Positions 1 to 11,188 of a stretch of DNA of 64,000 bases are shown in pieces. The notes under the pieces are model-generated. The model had not been told where the DNA came from, did not search any database, and saw nothing but the letters and a program-made list of their open reading frames with translations. Positions within the stretch are counted from its first letter, which is position 1, and each line of letters begins with the position of its first letter. The stretch is taken from positions 5,082,282 through 5,146,281 of the forward strand of contig CM045745.1 of NCBI GenBank assembly GCA_024760905.1, read 5' to 3'. Origin of the DNA: Plotosus lineatus. Taxonomy: Eukaryota > Chordata > Actinopteri > Siluriformes > Plotosidae. A program made the translations under genes and the position numbers.

Positions 1-2
1 CT

Positions 3-167
3 GTTCCAGAAAATACTGAACTAGATTGGAAACTGCAATTGGAGAAGCTAGAGGATGAAACGCGTGAAGGACAGGATACTGACATGGTGGAAAATAAGAG
101 TACTGCTCAGTCAGAGAAGATTTTGAAGAAGAGAAAATGTAATACCATGTTCAGAAATTTGCCATGA
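3..167 (+). other. Unidentified open frame at the left edge
   Basis: Frame 3 is open from the window edge to a TGA at 165-167, giving 54 codons. The predicted peptide is acidic then basic (Glu/Asp-rich, ending in a Lys/Arg cluster near KILKKRKC). No start codon is visible inside the window upstream of it. It lies antisense to the inferred SMARCD3 intron 2. I do not recognise the family. It could be the tail of a transposon-derived reading frame, a processed pseudogene or chance. Confidence 0.2.
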
Positions 168-1114
168 AACTCCGAGATTTAGAAGGACAGAACTCGAGGA
201 ACTGGGTGCATAGAGTAGATTGTTGGCCGAAGTTCAACTGTGAACTGATGATCGATCACATAAGCCTAAGTTTATATTAAATACAATCTTAAAAAAATAG
301 GAGAAGATAAAATGAAAGGCCCTTTGATCAACAACCAAAATTTCAACACCTTTCTAATGAAATAAAAGTTCTAAAAGTGCAATGTTGGCAATGCTTCTTT
401 AAAAATATATATATATTTTGTGTTATAAACACTCGAAATAGCTAAGGTTTCCATCAGTGGAACAACTGGGAAAGACCTGATTATCAGACCATCGACACTG
501 ATGCTTGGGATAATGGGTTTTTCTTGCAAAAAAACTGTAATGGAGCATGTGTGACCATTGTTATGCTATATCAAAAGCTTAAAATCTGATTTTATTTTGC
601 TTTTATGATATTATTATCTACAATAAGCTAAAATTACAATTATTTGCCAATAAACATTTTTTTTTTACAAGCAATTATAACAAAATAATTTCTACATATA
701 TACCCCAACGGTTTCTTTTTTTGGGAAACTGACAAGACTTATTTGTATTTAATATTAGTATTAGAATTAAAAATATATATGTTGGACACATATAGGTGAT
801 AGCACCCATCATATGATCCCAGTTACACTGTGGAAGACATATTACTTTTATGGCTTGGTGCCAAGTGTCGCCTTATGGTACATACATGAAAATGTCATGT
901 GATTTTGGGCTGTCCCAGATAATAACACTGAATAAGGTTCAAAATGGGCCTAATGGATCATAGTCCTGTGATGAAAGATGGTACAAATCCTGACCGTGTC
1001 AGAAACTTAGGATGCCACGGTCACATATGACTACTGATCCAAAAGTATATGGACATGTATCCTGTATATTGACTTGTGTTGTGGCTTACAATTTAGTAGA
1101 TATTACCAAAGTAT
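168..1114. other. Unrecognised AT-rich intronic sequence
   Basis: No splice-flanked exon, RNA gene or repeat family is recognised. The stretch has poly-T and TA-rich patches near 400-420, 655-665 and 770-780. It is inferred to be SMARCD3 intron 2. Confidence 0.4.
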
Positions 1115-1132
1115 AGGCTACATACAATTGAT

Positions 1133-1747
1133 CTTCTTCTTCTTCTTTTCCTTTCGGCTTTTCCCTTCAGGGGCTGCCACAGAAAACCATCCGCCTCTAT
1201 CTCACCCTATCCTCTGCATTTTCTACTCTTACTCCAACTACCTTCATGTCCTCCTTCACCACATCCATAAATCATCTCTTTGGTCTTCCTCTAGGCCTTC
1301 TGCCTGGTAGTTCCAATCTCAGCATCCTACTGCCAATATACTCACTATCCCTCCTCTGTACATGTCCAAACCATCTCAATCTAGCCTCTCTGACTTTGTC
1401 TCCAAAACGTCTTACATGTGCTGTCCCTCTGATGTGCTCATTCCTGATCCTATCCATCCTCGTTACTCCCAAAGAGAACCTCAACATCTTCATCTCTGCT
1501 ACCTCCAGCTCTGCCTCCTGTCTTTTCCCCCGAGGCCACTCTTTCTAAACCATACAACATCACTGGCCTCAACACCATCTTGTACCCTTTTCCTTTCATT
1601 CTTGCCGATACCTTCCTATATCACACTGGACACTTTTCTCCAACCATTCCAACCTGCCTGCACACGCTTCTTCACCTCTTTTCCACACTCTCCATTGCTC
1701 TGGATTGTTCAGCCTAAGTACTTAAAATCCTCCACCTTCTTTATCTC
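1133..1747 (-). mobile_element. 5'-truncated RTE-type LINE copy, minus strand
   Basis: The minus strand encodes the C-terminal part of the RTE protein seen in full near 56 kb, with frame breaks. Motifs include WFGHVQRRDSEYIG and GRRPRGRPKR. The 3' end, with (GAA)n, is at the 1133 side. An 18-bp target-site duplication differing at one base flanks it (1115-1132 and 1748-1765, starting aggctacatacaa), which defines the insertion precisely. Confidence 0.9.
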
Positions 1748-1879
1748 AGGCTACATACAACTGATGCCATAACAAATTTATCCGCCTTGCACTTGCACTA
1801 AACCTCACAGTCTGTTGTCAGTCGAGAGAAGAGTCACTGTAAATCAATGCAAAGTAATTCTGACTTACAACCTTTATAT

Positions 1880-2022
1880 TCATTCATTCATTCATTCATT
1901 CATTTTCTAAGTTGCTTTATCCTAATTACGGTCAGGGGAAGGCTCGCATCCATGTCAGCCGACTTTGGGCGAGGGCAGGTTACACCCTGGACAGCTTGCT
2001 AGGCCATTATAGGGCCAACCTT
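1880..2022 (-). mobile_element. SINE tail fragment (type 1 tail)
   Basis: (ATTC)n is followed by the reverse of the shared SINE tail (tcctaattacggtc, acaccctggacagc). The tRNA-like head is missing, so SINE-A and SINE-B cannot be separated. Confidence 0.7.
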
Positions 2023-2326
2023 TATCTTATCATGTCTTTTCCAGGATGACACTGACCCACATTCGAGATGCATTCACTGACTGCTTTTGTTGACTATAAA
2101 ATATATGTAAATCATTTGTCATGGCCTTTACAGTCATCACTACTCATCCAAAGAAAACATATGGGAACTATCGCACTGACGTATGAGATATGACAATATA
2201 CCACAATATCAGTGACAGGTATATTCAACATCATTGATATATAAATCAGGTGACTGACTAGATCAGTGAAGGATGACGACTTGCATTCACATTACCATTT
2301 TAAAAACTAAATCCATTATTACTTGA

Positions 2327-2600
2327 TTTCATTAAATTTTCCAACCACTTTATCCTTTATTAGAGTCGCGGGAATGCTGGAGCCCATCTCAACTGACTCC
2401 AGATGAAAGCTGGGTACACCCTGAACAGCTGGCCATACCATCGCAATGCCAGCACAGACACACAGGCATTCACACCTAGAGGAAACTGAGAAAATCCAGT
2501 CTTATATGCATGTCTATGGACTGTGGGAGGAAACCAGAGCACCCGAAGGAAACCTAGCACAGGAAGAATATTGAAAACTCTCCCATAACCCTCTGAATCT
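2327..2600 (-). mobile_element. SINE-B copy, minus strand, degraded
   Basis: The tail-1 module in reverse (acaccctgaacagct) is followed by the SINE-B body (acacctagaggaaactg, ctgtgggaggaaacc). The tRNA-like head at the right end is eroded. Confidence 0.7.
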
Positions 2601-2699
2601 TCAGGATTTCAGTTGTCAGGAAGCAGGCTGGCAGGTTTAAACTATGACTTTCATCAGTGTAACAAGCAGCGACCTGGTAAAGCGAGTGAACAATAAATA

Positions 2700-2767
2700 C
2701 AGTAATACCTCGTCTAACGAGAGTCCCTTATAACGATCAAGAAAATCAAGGCTTTGAATTTTAATAT
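2700..2767. mobile_element. Solo terminal fragment of a Tigger-like element
   Basis: It begins right after a TA with cagtaatacctcgtctaac, matching the terminus of the neighbouring element. It stops where that element begins at 2770. It may be a tandem or abortive copy of the same family. Confidence 0.6.
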
Positions 2768-3201
2768 TACAGTAGTACCTTGACTTACAAGTGTCTTTTA
2801 TAATGATTTTTCCATGATACGAGCTTTGAACTCACCAAAAATCTGCTCCATCCAATGAGCAAAAATTCACTTTACGAGCTCTCCTCAAAATAGCTTTTCT
2901 GGCCTGATTAGCCTCGTATTCTTCCGGGTGTATTCCTCCGTGCTCCGAGAACACCTTGTGGGAGCTCCCCGCTAGCCTTTCTTCACTGGGATTCATACCA
3001 TACACACGCACAAAATTGTCCTCCTCTTCCGCTACACACCACCTCCCGTCTGCCAACGTGACATCTTCACCGCAGTCGATTATCAGAAGGGTTAGTTGAC
3101 TTATTGTTTATTCTTGTTTTATTATTAATTATTACTAATGTTAATGTACATGTATTATTATTATGAAATATTTATTGTTTTACAATTTTATCTTTAATAT
3201 A

Positions 3202-4649
3202 CCATATTTTCCGGACTATACATCGCTCCGGAGTACAAGTCGCATTGGCCAAAAATACATAATAAAAAAACATATATAAGTCGCTCCGGACTGTAAGTCG
3301 CAAATTCAGGGAAACGGTCTACCTTGGCTTGGAAATCTGCTGGGAGTTCTTGTGACGTTGTGGTCCTCGCTCTGATAGACAGGCAGTTGCGTTGCATGAA
3401 GTGGTAACACCAAGAAAGTCCTCACGCAAAGTAATTTATATTCATCTCATTGACAACTACCTGGATGTGGAGACTCCGCTTTTCTGCCCTCTTGCGGTTG
3501 TGAGTGTAAAAATAAACATGTGAAATTATGTTCATTATTATTATGATGAACAGAATTATATGTAATAATTTCACTACCTGGGCGTGGAGATGCAACTTCA
3601 CTGTTGACAAGCACCCATGTGTGAGCTCGTTCCTCTAGCTGTGGCCATCTAGCTGTTCGCTTGTTTTGTTTTCTTCATTGCAGTAATAATACAGACGCTC
3701 CCCGACTTACGTTTTTAATCGGTTCCGGTCGGCCGAAGGTAAGTTGAAAGTGAACGTAAGTTGTTACAGTGATGTATGACGTATGATGTGTGACGTATGA
3801 CGGTCATACTGCACTATACATCCATAAATACCATTACTGCATCTCATAAAACACCCCTAAATCAATTATTATAAACATAACATTGTAAAATGTAATTCAT
3901 CTCTGTGTATGAGACTTGCACCCATGCAAGTAGGCTTACACTTCTGACCAACCATATTTGCTTAGGGTTACAAAAGTTCACAAACCAGACAAACCAGTGT
4001 AAACACAAAGATCACAGAGACGACGTTTTAACACAAGGGTAACACACTATATAGCTGATGTGTATACATATATATATATGTGTGTGTGTGTGTATAACTG
4101 AACTGGGAAGAAGGAGTGGCATAAAGTCTGTCGTTTGTAAACAATGGACGCAGCATCATTACGTCATTGCGTCATTACGTCAGTGTACTACGTAGGTACA
4201 TCTAAACTCAAAATTTGACTTTAAAAAAAAACCAAAAAAAAAAACCAAACAAACCGTAAAATCGAAAAAAAACAAACAAAAAAAAAAACGTAAAACTGAT
4301 GAACGTAAGTCGGGGAGCGTCTGTAATATCAGGTTTCTGCAGTCCCTCTCGAATTTCTCATTCACTCCAAACTTTCTTTCTGCTTCTCAATTACAATTTT
4401 GTGCTGCATATTTCACTACTTGCAGCTTGTCATCCACAGAATATGATTTTCTTTTTGGGGTACTGGATCCCAAGCCTAGAGTGCCCTCTTGTGGGTGTGA
4501 GTGTAAAAATAACAAAAGTGAAATTATGTCTTATTATTATGACGAACAGAATTATATGCAATCATCTCACATATAAGTTGCTCAGGAGTATAAGTCACAC
4601 CTTCAGCCAAAGTATGAAAAAAGCGCGACTTATAGTTTGGAAAATACGG
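3202..4649. mobile_element. TA-flanked element with CCRTATTTTCC termini (middle of the nest)
   Basis: The termini are ccatattttccggactata and, from the other end, ccgtattttccaaactata. TA lies at 3200-3201 and 4650-4651. Subterminal 'agtcgc' motifs (ggagtacaagtcgca) repeat near both ends. A roughly 80-bp direct repeat occurs inside (about 3486-3565 and 4480-4563, sharing tgagtgtaaaaataa and gaacagaattatatg). No coding capacity is seen. It is a mariner/pogo-like non-autonomous element by ends and target; the family is not certain. Confidence 0.8.
3692..4323. mobile_element. TA-flanked element with CAGACGCTCCCCGACTTACG ends (inner)
   Basis: Perfect inverted ends cagacgctccccgacttacg lie between TA duplicates at 3690-3691 and 4324-4325. 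It is non-coding. A second, longer copy in the opposite orientation is at 13179-14189. It sits inside the 3202-4649 element, so it is the youngest layer here. Confidence 0.9.
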
Positions 4650-4824
4650 TATTAGGTCAAATATACATGTTTATGGCAGATTCTATGAGTTTGGGAGGCG
4701 GTTGGAACGGATTAATTGGTTTTCTGTTATTTCTTATGGGAATAATTGTGTCATCTCAACAAATTTTCGGTTTACGAGCTTGCCCTCAGAACAGATTAAA
4801 TTCGTTAGCGGAGGTATTACTGTA

Positions 4825-5362
4825 CAGTTAAAGTACACTGATTGCAATTTTAGAACACACTAGTACGAACACTCAAAGAATCCCAACAAGAAGGCAAAGC
4901 TATACAAGCTACAGTCATAGCAATAAATTCCACTGGTAATGTAAAGCTCACACTTCAAACTACATGGTGACCACTAATGCTTGTGGTTTCTGGCTTTCTG
5001 ACTTTTGGTGCTGTTTTAGAAATTATATTTGTGCTCTCTCAGATTCGAGTGTTTTTATAATGTAGCACAGAGTATAAACATTTAAATCGTCTCATGTTCT
5101 ACAGAAGCTTAGTTGCATGGAGCGTTAATAATTATTTATTAAATTAAGGTCTAAATAATTACACAATATTTTCAGATCATGCTCAGACACCACAATGATA
5201 TTTAAATATGGCTGTGGAAAAACTTTACTTTTTTGCCTTGTTAGGCGCTTCAAGGCTGCAACTCTGCTGTAGTAGTCACAGACACCCCCCCAGGGTACCT
5301 CAGATTATACAAGTGTTATCAGTGTCTTTAAATGAATGGTGTAACTTGTTTGTAACACTCAC
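4825..5362. other. SMARCD3 intron 2, donor-proximal part
   Basis: Unique AT-rich sequence with no recognised repeat. The intron 2 donor (minus-strand GTGAGTG) is at its right end, with the GT at positions 5362-5361. Confidence 0.6.
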
Positions 5363-5574
5363 TTCCTGTTTCTATTCTGTACCGCTTGCTGCTGTTGTTG
5401 CTGTTGCTGCTGTTGAATGTGTTGTTGTGAGGGGGCGGGCCGTTTACGGTTGGTTTCCACCGTTGTATTTGTGATTCCAGGCCGAACAGCAGAGTTTCCT
5501 CCATATGGTGGGCCTGGAGGACCCATTGGCGCACCCTGATGGGGCATCCGTGGTCCTGATGGCATTCCGGGACG
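5363..5574 (-). CDS. smarcd3: SMARCD3 (BAF60C) coding exon 2
   Basis: This encodes residues 27-96 plus two bases of the next codon of a SWI/SNF (BAF) chromatin-remodelling subunit. On the minus strand the acceptor is a pyrimidine-rich tract ending CTCTGCAG just before 5574. The donor GAA|GTGAGTG follows 5363. The peptide starts [20 protein letters not shown], continues through a YGGN..VRPG segment and NRKRPAP, then a glutamine run, and ends QNRNR. The first part matches the remembered SMARCD3 segment that follows LVHGV. The end ([14 protein letters not shown]) resembles SMARCD1 more than mammalian SMARCD3. Exon 1 ends in phase 0 and this exon starts with CGT, so they join cleanly. The SWIB domain lies in later exons outside the window. 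Teleosts may carry two co-orthologues (a and b), which I cannot separate here. Confidence 0.93.
5389..5426 (-). repeat. CAG/CAA tract coding for polyglutamine
   Basis: Within exon 2, mixed CAG and CAA codons encode ten consecutive glutamines just before AVQNRN, after an upstream QQHI. The interrupted codon use should slow length change compared with a pure CAG tract. Confidence 0.85.
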
Positions 5575-6494
5575 CTGCAGAGAGGCAAAAGAATATGTGA
5601 TGAAACAGTAAAGGGATATAAAATTGCAAACATCTCTTCATTTGAATTAGAGGTCCACAAATGTCTGTCCTTTAAATGTCAGCTATCATTTAGTACTAAC
5701 AGTGTATTAGCCTGAACCTGCAAACATCTGCTGAGATGATTCAGGAAACAACAGGTGTATGGAACAGACAGGTTTTCAGACAAGCTAGTTGGTCAACATG
5801 TTTGAGCATAAAATACTTTATTACACATGTCAGAGCCAGGGTCCAGATATCTGCCAGGTACAAAGTACGTATTTATATTAGTGTATTCACAATTTTCTTT
5901 CGCAAACCCTCATGCAAATAAGACATTATAGAAAACGTTCTTGCATTGCTGCAATAGATCTTAGCATCTGCTGCCATCACCTAATGCCAGTAATCCATGA
6001 ACTTTTTGCAGATAGAAATAAAAGGCAACTGTGTATCTGTAAAACAAAGTGTGTGTTGTTCTCCTGCACAGCTGAACCAATAAAGAATCAAGGGCCATAA
6101 GTAAAAAAGGTCTTAACAACCATCCACCTGTGTCTGCCACTCAACTAGGAACAGCTGGTGTGTGGGGGTCGGTGTAAAGTGTGAAACAGCTCAGGTCTTA
6201 AAGGTTCTCTTTGTGCAACTGAATTGAGTCTAAACTAATTCTATATATGTACTGACAGGAAGTCAAAGGCATTTCAACTCTTTCATTGGACAGAATGGGC
6301 GCCTAGACGATATACATCGGTTATAACCCAGCCATGCAGTCAACCAAAAAAAATGTTCCGTAACAAGTATGAGTTTTATTAATCAATCCCTGTTAAAAAC
6401 CATCAACAGCAGCTCGTAACCATAGATATTGGTGGGTGACGACAACATCAATAATGACAAACTTAAATAAATGCAAAAAGTCTATATGCTTCGA
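5575..6494. other. Unique intronic sequence
   Basis: No recognised repeat or exon beyond the splice acceptor polypyrimidine tract. Confidence 0.4.
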
Positions 6495-6713
6495 TGGAAT
6501 GTAGACTGTATGATGGTACCTTGAAGGTATGTAGAATGTACAATATTATATAGCAAAAATACATAGACTGTACAAATGTATATAGCGAAGGTATGTAGAC
6601 TGTATGATGTTATATCGTGAAGGTATATACACTGTACAATGGTATATAGCGACTATAGACTGTACGATGGTATCATATGGTGAAAGTACGTAGACTGTAC
6701 AACAGTATAGTCA
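6495..6713. repeat. Minisatellite, unit about 32 bp, about 7 units
   Basis: Units follow the pattern atgtagactgtatgatg, then gtatatagcgaaggt, with unit lengths of about 30-33 bp. The core tagactgta recurs across the array. Units differ by several substitutions, so the array is old. Confidence 0.85.
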
Positions 6714-7003
6714 CTCCTGCCAGCCGCCCATAGGCTTTTTAATATCCTATAATTACCTGGCATTCAGTCTGCTCTCCGGGGTGCAATATTTTGCTTATTT
6801 TTAACGTAATTATCAAATGGTGCAATATTTTATTTATTTTTCAAATGGCGCATATGCAATATCCTGTGTAATATTCTGTAGATGCTACATATTTTGTGTA
6901 TACGTATGACTTTATTTTTTAAGTTTCAATAGTCTGTTTTTAATTTTAATTTAATTGATATCTGTTGTTGCTTCAGTGCTGCTGCTGTAGTACCTCTACA
7001 TGG

Positions 7004-7110
7004 TACAGGTATGCAGACTGTATGATTGCACAGTTAATGATAAAGCAAAGGTACAGTATGTAGACTGCAAGATAGTAAATAACAAAGATATATTGACTGT
7101 ATGATGATGA
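7004..7110. repeat. Detached continuation of the 32-bp minisatellite
   Basis: The same core (gcagactgtatgat, gtagactgcaagat, ttgactgtatgatgat) reappears after about 290 bp of unrelated AT-rich sequence (6714-7003). Units are longer and more diverged. Confidence 0.65.
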
Positions 7111-7148
7111 TATGTATTGAATCATAGGCTACAATGCAAGTTATTATA

Positions 7149-7463
7149 ATTCATTCATTCATTTTTTTTTTAACCGATTAATCCGAATTAGGGTCTCGGA
7201 GAGGCTGGCGCCCATCTCAGCCGACTCTGGGAGAGTACAGAGTACACCTTGGACAACTCACCAGGCCATCGCAGGGCAGAAACACACTGATGGTTACACA
7301 GCTGATTGTTTACAATCACAGTCATGGTTCTTTTACATGCCTCTCACCATAGACAGTGGCGGCATGGCCGGTCTTTGATAACCCAGTTAGCTCTCACTGG
7401 GGGATATCATTGACAACCTGGCAACAACGGGGTTTGAACCCTACCACTATGCCACCACTGCCC
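7149..7463 (-). mobile_element. SINE-A (tail 1), nearly full length
   Basis: A 13-bp duplication gcaagttattata flanks it (7136-7148, 7464-7476). Reading the minus strand, a tRNA-like head (gtggcatagtggta type) is followed by the ggttatcaaag body, then the taattcggattaatcggtt tail. Confidence 0.9.
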
Positions 7464-7728
7464 GCAAGTTATTATAGAAGAAGAACATGTCATCAACATA
7501 CGTTAGTGTTAAATGTCACAATGTTTTCGTGCTTCTAAAACAATTGCAGCAACCCACACACTCTGAGAGGATGATCTTAAATTTCATTTCTGGTACGTAC
7601 GGTCAGAAAATTATCACAGTTTATCTTTGGTTGCAAAACAATGAAAACGGCAGTCGTTGAAACTCTCACACATTACAATGACATAGTGCCACTCTTTAAA
7701 ATGTACTATATAATCACAATTCATGATC

Positions 7729-8531
7729 TTCTTCGTCTTCTTTTCCTTTCGGCTTTTTCCTTCAGGGGTCGCCACAGCGAATCATCTGCCGCCATCTCAC
7801 CCTATCCTCTGCATCTTTTTCTCTTACACCGGCTGCCTTCATGTCCTCCTTCACCACGTCCATGAATCGTCTCTTTGGTCTTCCTCTAGGCCTTCTGCCT
7901 GGTAGTTCCAACCTCGACATCCTACTACCAATATATTCACTATCCCTCCTCTGTACATGTCCAAACCATCTCAATCTAGCCTCTCTGACTTTGTCTCCAA
8001 AACGTCTTACATGTGCTGTCCCTCTGATGTGCTCATTCCTGATCCTATCCACCCTCGTGACTCCCAAAGAGAACCTCAACATTTTCATCTCTGCTACCTC
8101 CAGCTCTGCCTCCTGTCTTTTCCCCAGGGCCACTGTTTCTAAACCATACAACATCGCTGGCCTCATCACCGTCTTGTACACTTTTCCTTTCATTCTTGCC
8201 GATACTCTCCTATCACACATCACACCGGACACTTTTCTCCAACCATTCCAGCCTGCCTGCACTCGCTTCTTCACCTCTTTTCCACACTCTCCATTGCTCT
8301 GGATTGTTGAGCCTAAGTACTTAAAATCCTCCACCTTCGTTATCTCTGCTCCCTGTAACCTCACCGTTCCTCTTGGGTCCTTGTCGTTCACACACATGTA
8401 TTCTGTCTTACTGAGGCTAACCTTCATTCCCCTCCTTTCCAGGGCATACCTCCACCTCTCCAGATTTTCCTGCACTTGTTCTCTGCTCTCACTGCAGATC
8501 ACAATGTCATCTGCAAAAATTCATAGTCCAC
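7729..8531 (-). mobile_element. 5'-truncated RTE-type LINE copy, minus strand
   Basis: A perfect 15-bp duplication tcacaattcatgatc flanks it (7714-7728, 8532-8546). The minus strand has an open frame from 8502 to 7762 covering the end of the reverse transcriptase thumb region and the C-terminal domain (MICSESREQVQ at its start, RCGDP at its end). The catalytic FADD motif falls just beyond the truncation, so it is dead on arrival. Confidence 0.93.
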
Positions 8532-8731
8532 TCACAATTCATGATCACGATCAGAAATAATCACGATTGTTCCACATTGATCATTTTTGTCTTGGTACAG
8601 CCCCAAATTGTAGCATATATGCCACGCTAAAGAGATGACAACATACAGTCTTATAGCACTCAGCTCTTTTTCTAAGTCTAAGCATCAAGGTGATCACAGT
8701 ACACACAATTTTCTGATATATGGACACAATA

Positions 8732-9541
8732 GGTGGCCATAAGATCTCATCTCTGCTTTTTGCGGATGATGGTGTCATTTAGGCTTCATTAATCCAGGAT
8801 CTCCAGCTCTCATTGGAGCGATTCGCAACCCAGTGTGAAGTGGCTGGGATGAGAATCAGCACCTCCAAGTCCAAGGTGATGGTTCTCATCCAGAAAAGGG
8901 TGGGATGCACCCTCTGGGTCTGGAATGAGGTCTTGCCCCAATTGAAGGTGTTCAAGTATCTTGGAGTCTTGTTCACGAGTGAGGGAAGCATGGAGTGGGA
9001 GATTGACAGGTGGATCGCTGCAGCCTCTGCTGGAAAACAGAGCTTGTACCAGTCCGTTATGGTGAAGAGGGGCTGAGCCACAAGGCAAAGCTCTCAATTT
9101 ACCAGTTGATCTACATTCCAACTGTTACACCTATGGTCCCGAGCTTTGGGTAGTGACCGAAAGAACAAGACCATGGATACAAGTGGCTGAAATCAGCATC
9201 CTTCGCCAGTTGACAGGGCTCTCCCTTAAAGATATGATGAGAAGCACAGCCATCCGGGAGGAGCTTGGAGTAGAACCGCTCCTCCTTCGTGTTGAGAGGA
9301 TCCAGTTGAGGTGGCTTGGGCAGCTGGTTAGAATGCTTTCTGCACACCTCCCTGATGTGGTATTTCGGGCATGTCCGACTGGGACGAGACCCCAGGGTCT
9401 ACCCAGAACATTCTGCAGGGATTATGTCTCAGTGTCCCCTGTTAGAGCTTGAGGAAATGGCAGGAGAGAGGGATGTCTACACATCATTGCTTAGGCTGCT
9501 GCAGCCGTGAACCGACACTGGATTAAGCAGATGATGACGAT
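8732..9541 (+). mobile_element. LINE 3' copy, CR1/L2/Rex1-like (family uncertain)
   Basis: A broken frame includes a FADD-region remnant (ctttttgcggatgatgg), MRISTSKSKVMV and YLGVLFTSEG, then a terminal domain with VTERTR, REELGVEPLLLRVERIQLRW and GHVRLGRDPR. It ends in short GATGAT repeats. It is the longest of three copies here. The others are 39434-40058 and 45702-45944. Placement in the CR1/L2 group is from memory of the C-terminal motif. Confidence 0.8.
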
Positions 9542-9699
9542 GATGATCATGAACACAATCAACGCTTTAATTCACCCCTATCCTTTGTATTACATGCCTA
9601 AGGTTCCAGAATGCTGGTATACATTGTAAAAACATGCACTAGCATGGCTGTATGCTAGCTTTGTTTGGCTCATTCTGAACAACTAAAGCATATTAAGGT

Positions 9700-9975
9700 A
9701 AAGTGTGTTGGGTTTTTACACTGAAGCCTAATAGCTCATATCTCTGAAAAGTATCCTAGTTTCTATAGCGTGAAGCAACTAGGAGTTCCACTCCACTCAT
9801 CCATTGCAGGTTATCTTCCCAGTATTTTACTGGTAACCATTTATACTCCTGACTGGACAGAGGCATATGTGATTAAGACCTTGGCCAGAGTCTTATCATT
9901 GTGATAACAGGGATGCAAACTCACAACCTTGCGATCATGAGCCAACCACCCTAACCAGTGCACCACCAGCCCCTT
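9700..9975 (-). mobile_element. SINE-C copy, minus strand
   Basis: Reverse of ggctcatgatcgcaaggttg, the tRNA-like head seen at 22270 and 52280. Body motifs include gtaaaatactgggaag, ctagttgcttcacgct and gtgtaaaaacccaaca. Confidence 0.8.
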
Positions 9976-10078
9976 TATAGGTTCTTCTTTATGGTAATAA
10001 AGAAGTTTTTAAACTCTATTTAAAAAGGAGCCACTAAAGCATACGTCTCCATAGTCGCTAGATACGTGTGAATTGTAG

Positions 10079-10510
10079 GGGCATGAGTGGCAAACTGACC
10101 AAGGTGTGTGACTATTAACCCAGAGATCGCAAGTTCGAATCTGGTTTAATGCTACAGCCATCCGTGATCGGCAGTCCATGGGAGCTGATTGGTCGAACTC
10201 TCACGGGATAGACGGCATACTCTCACTTCTTTGTTCTTCAGAGAGATCGCCAATTAATCGTGCATGTCTGTGAGCTCATTCGTATGAGGGGTGAATAGTG
10301 CTTCCCTCTGAGTGTGTTAGACCGCCCCAAATACACATACGCTGCAGTTCAAAAAAGAGGTGGCTGGACAGCATTGCATGTCATGGAGGGGGCGAGTGCA
10401 TGTTTTCACCCCGAGCTGGTTGGTAATGCTTGTGTGCTAGGGAAAGCAATATCTGATGGGGGAAATTGGCTATGAATAAATTAGGGAGAAAATGCACCCC
10501 CCCCTCGCCC
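10079..10510 (+). mobile_element. SINE-D copy, plus strand
   Basis: A B-box-like gcaagttcgaatctgg follows an A-box-like region. Body motifs are gctgattggtcgaactct, tgagctcattcgtatgagg and gtgtgttagaccg. It ends in a C/A-rich low-complexity tail. The same family is at 21400-21730 in reverse. Confidence 0.75.
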
Positions 10511-11188
10511 CCCCCCGCCAAAAAAAAACAACAAAAAACTGTGGCTGACATTAAAGTGGCTATTCCATGACCATTCAGTTTGATTTTAGAGGTGGTTTCG
10601 ACCCAAAAAAGAAAAAAAAAAATCGGCTAGAGGGGAAAAGGCACTTTCCTAAGAAATGTAAACATCGGTAGGCAACACCGTAATGCATAAGCTGCAGGAG
10701 CTGTTTGATGTACTGTACACTTTTCTCACCATATAAATCTGGGTAACATCCGGTAGGCCATGTATGAGTCACGGATGCATGCACAACTGCAACGGTCAAC
10801 AAGCTCCCAAAGAAAGCAAGGCAGTCACTTACAATAACAGAAGAGAACACAATACTTACAACATAATGCAATGTTAACCTGCAGAAGGTTAAAATCCTCT
10901 ACAGTGAATTAATACTAACTATATGAGACCCAGACTTAACTGTTCAGTCTACTGCTCCTGAGCTGATCCTGAGGCATCCTGCTTTCTGCCTGAAACGCAT
11001 GTCTATTATTGCTTGTTACACTCCCTATTTTCTGCAAAAATAACTCTATGGATAAATCTAAAAGTGTCCATAAAATTAACATCTGTCAACTATCCATCTT
11101 TATTATTGAAAAATAATATTGACAAATAAATAGACAGAGGAATAATGGACTATATATACGTAATTATATATACATACACGCACATACA
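10511..11188. other. Unrecognised intronic sequence
   Basis: After poly-C and poly-A patches at 10498-10535 and 10602-10622, no repeat family or exon is recognised. Confidence 0.4.

Larger units (their letters stand above)
2770..4822. mobile_element. Tigger-like DNA transposon (outer element of a nest)
   Basis: TA duplicates flank it (2768-2769 and 4823-4824). The termini are inverted: cagtagtacctt on the left against cagtaatacctc read from the right end. Its left 120 bp matches the right end of the 44644-46497 element on the opposite strand, and its right end matches that element's left end. The two are therefore the same family. Native sequence is 2770-3199 and 4652-4822. The rest is nested insertions. 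No intact transposase is visible. Confidence 0.85.

Noticed and set aside
6495..6713. CRISPR-like array
   Set aside because: Units are contiguous with no unique spacers, and the window is a vertebrate genome.
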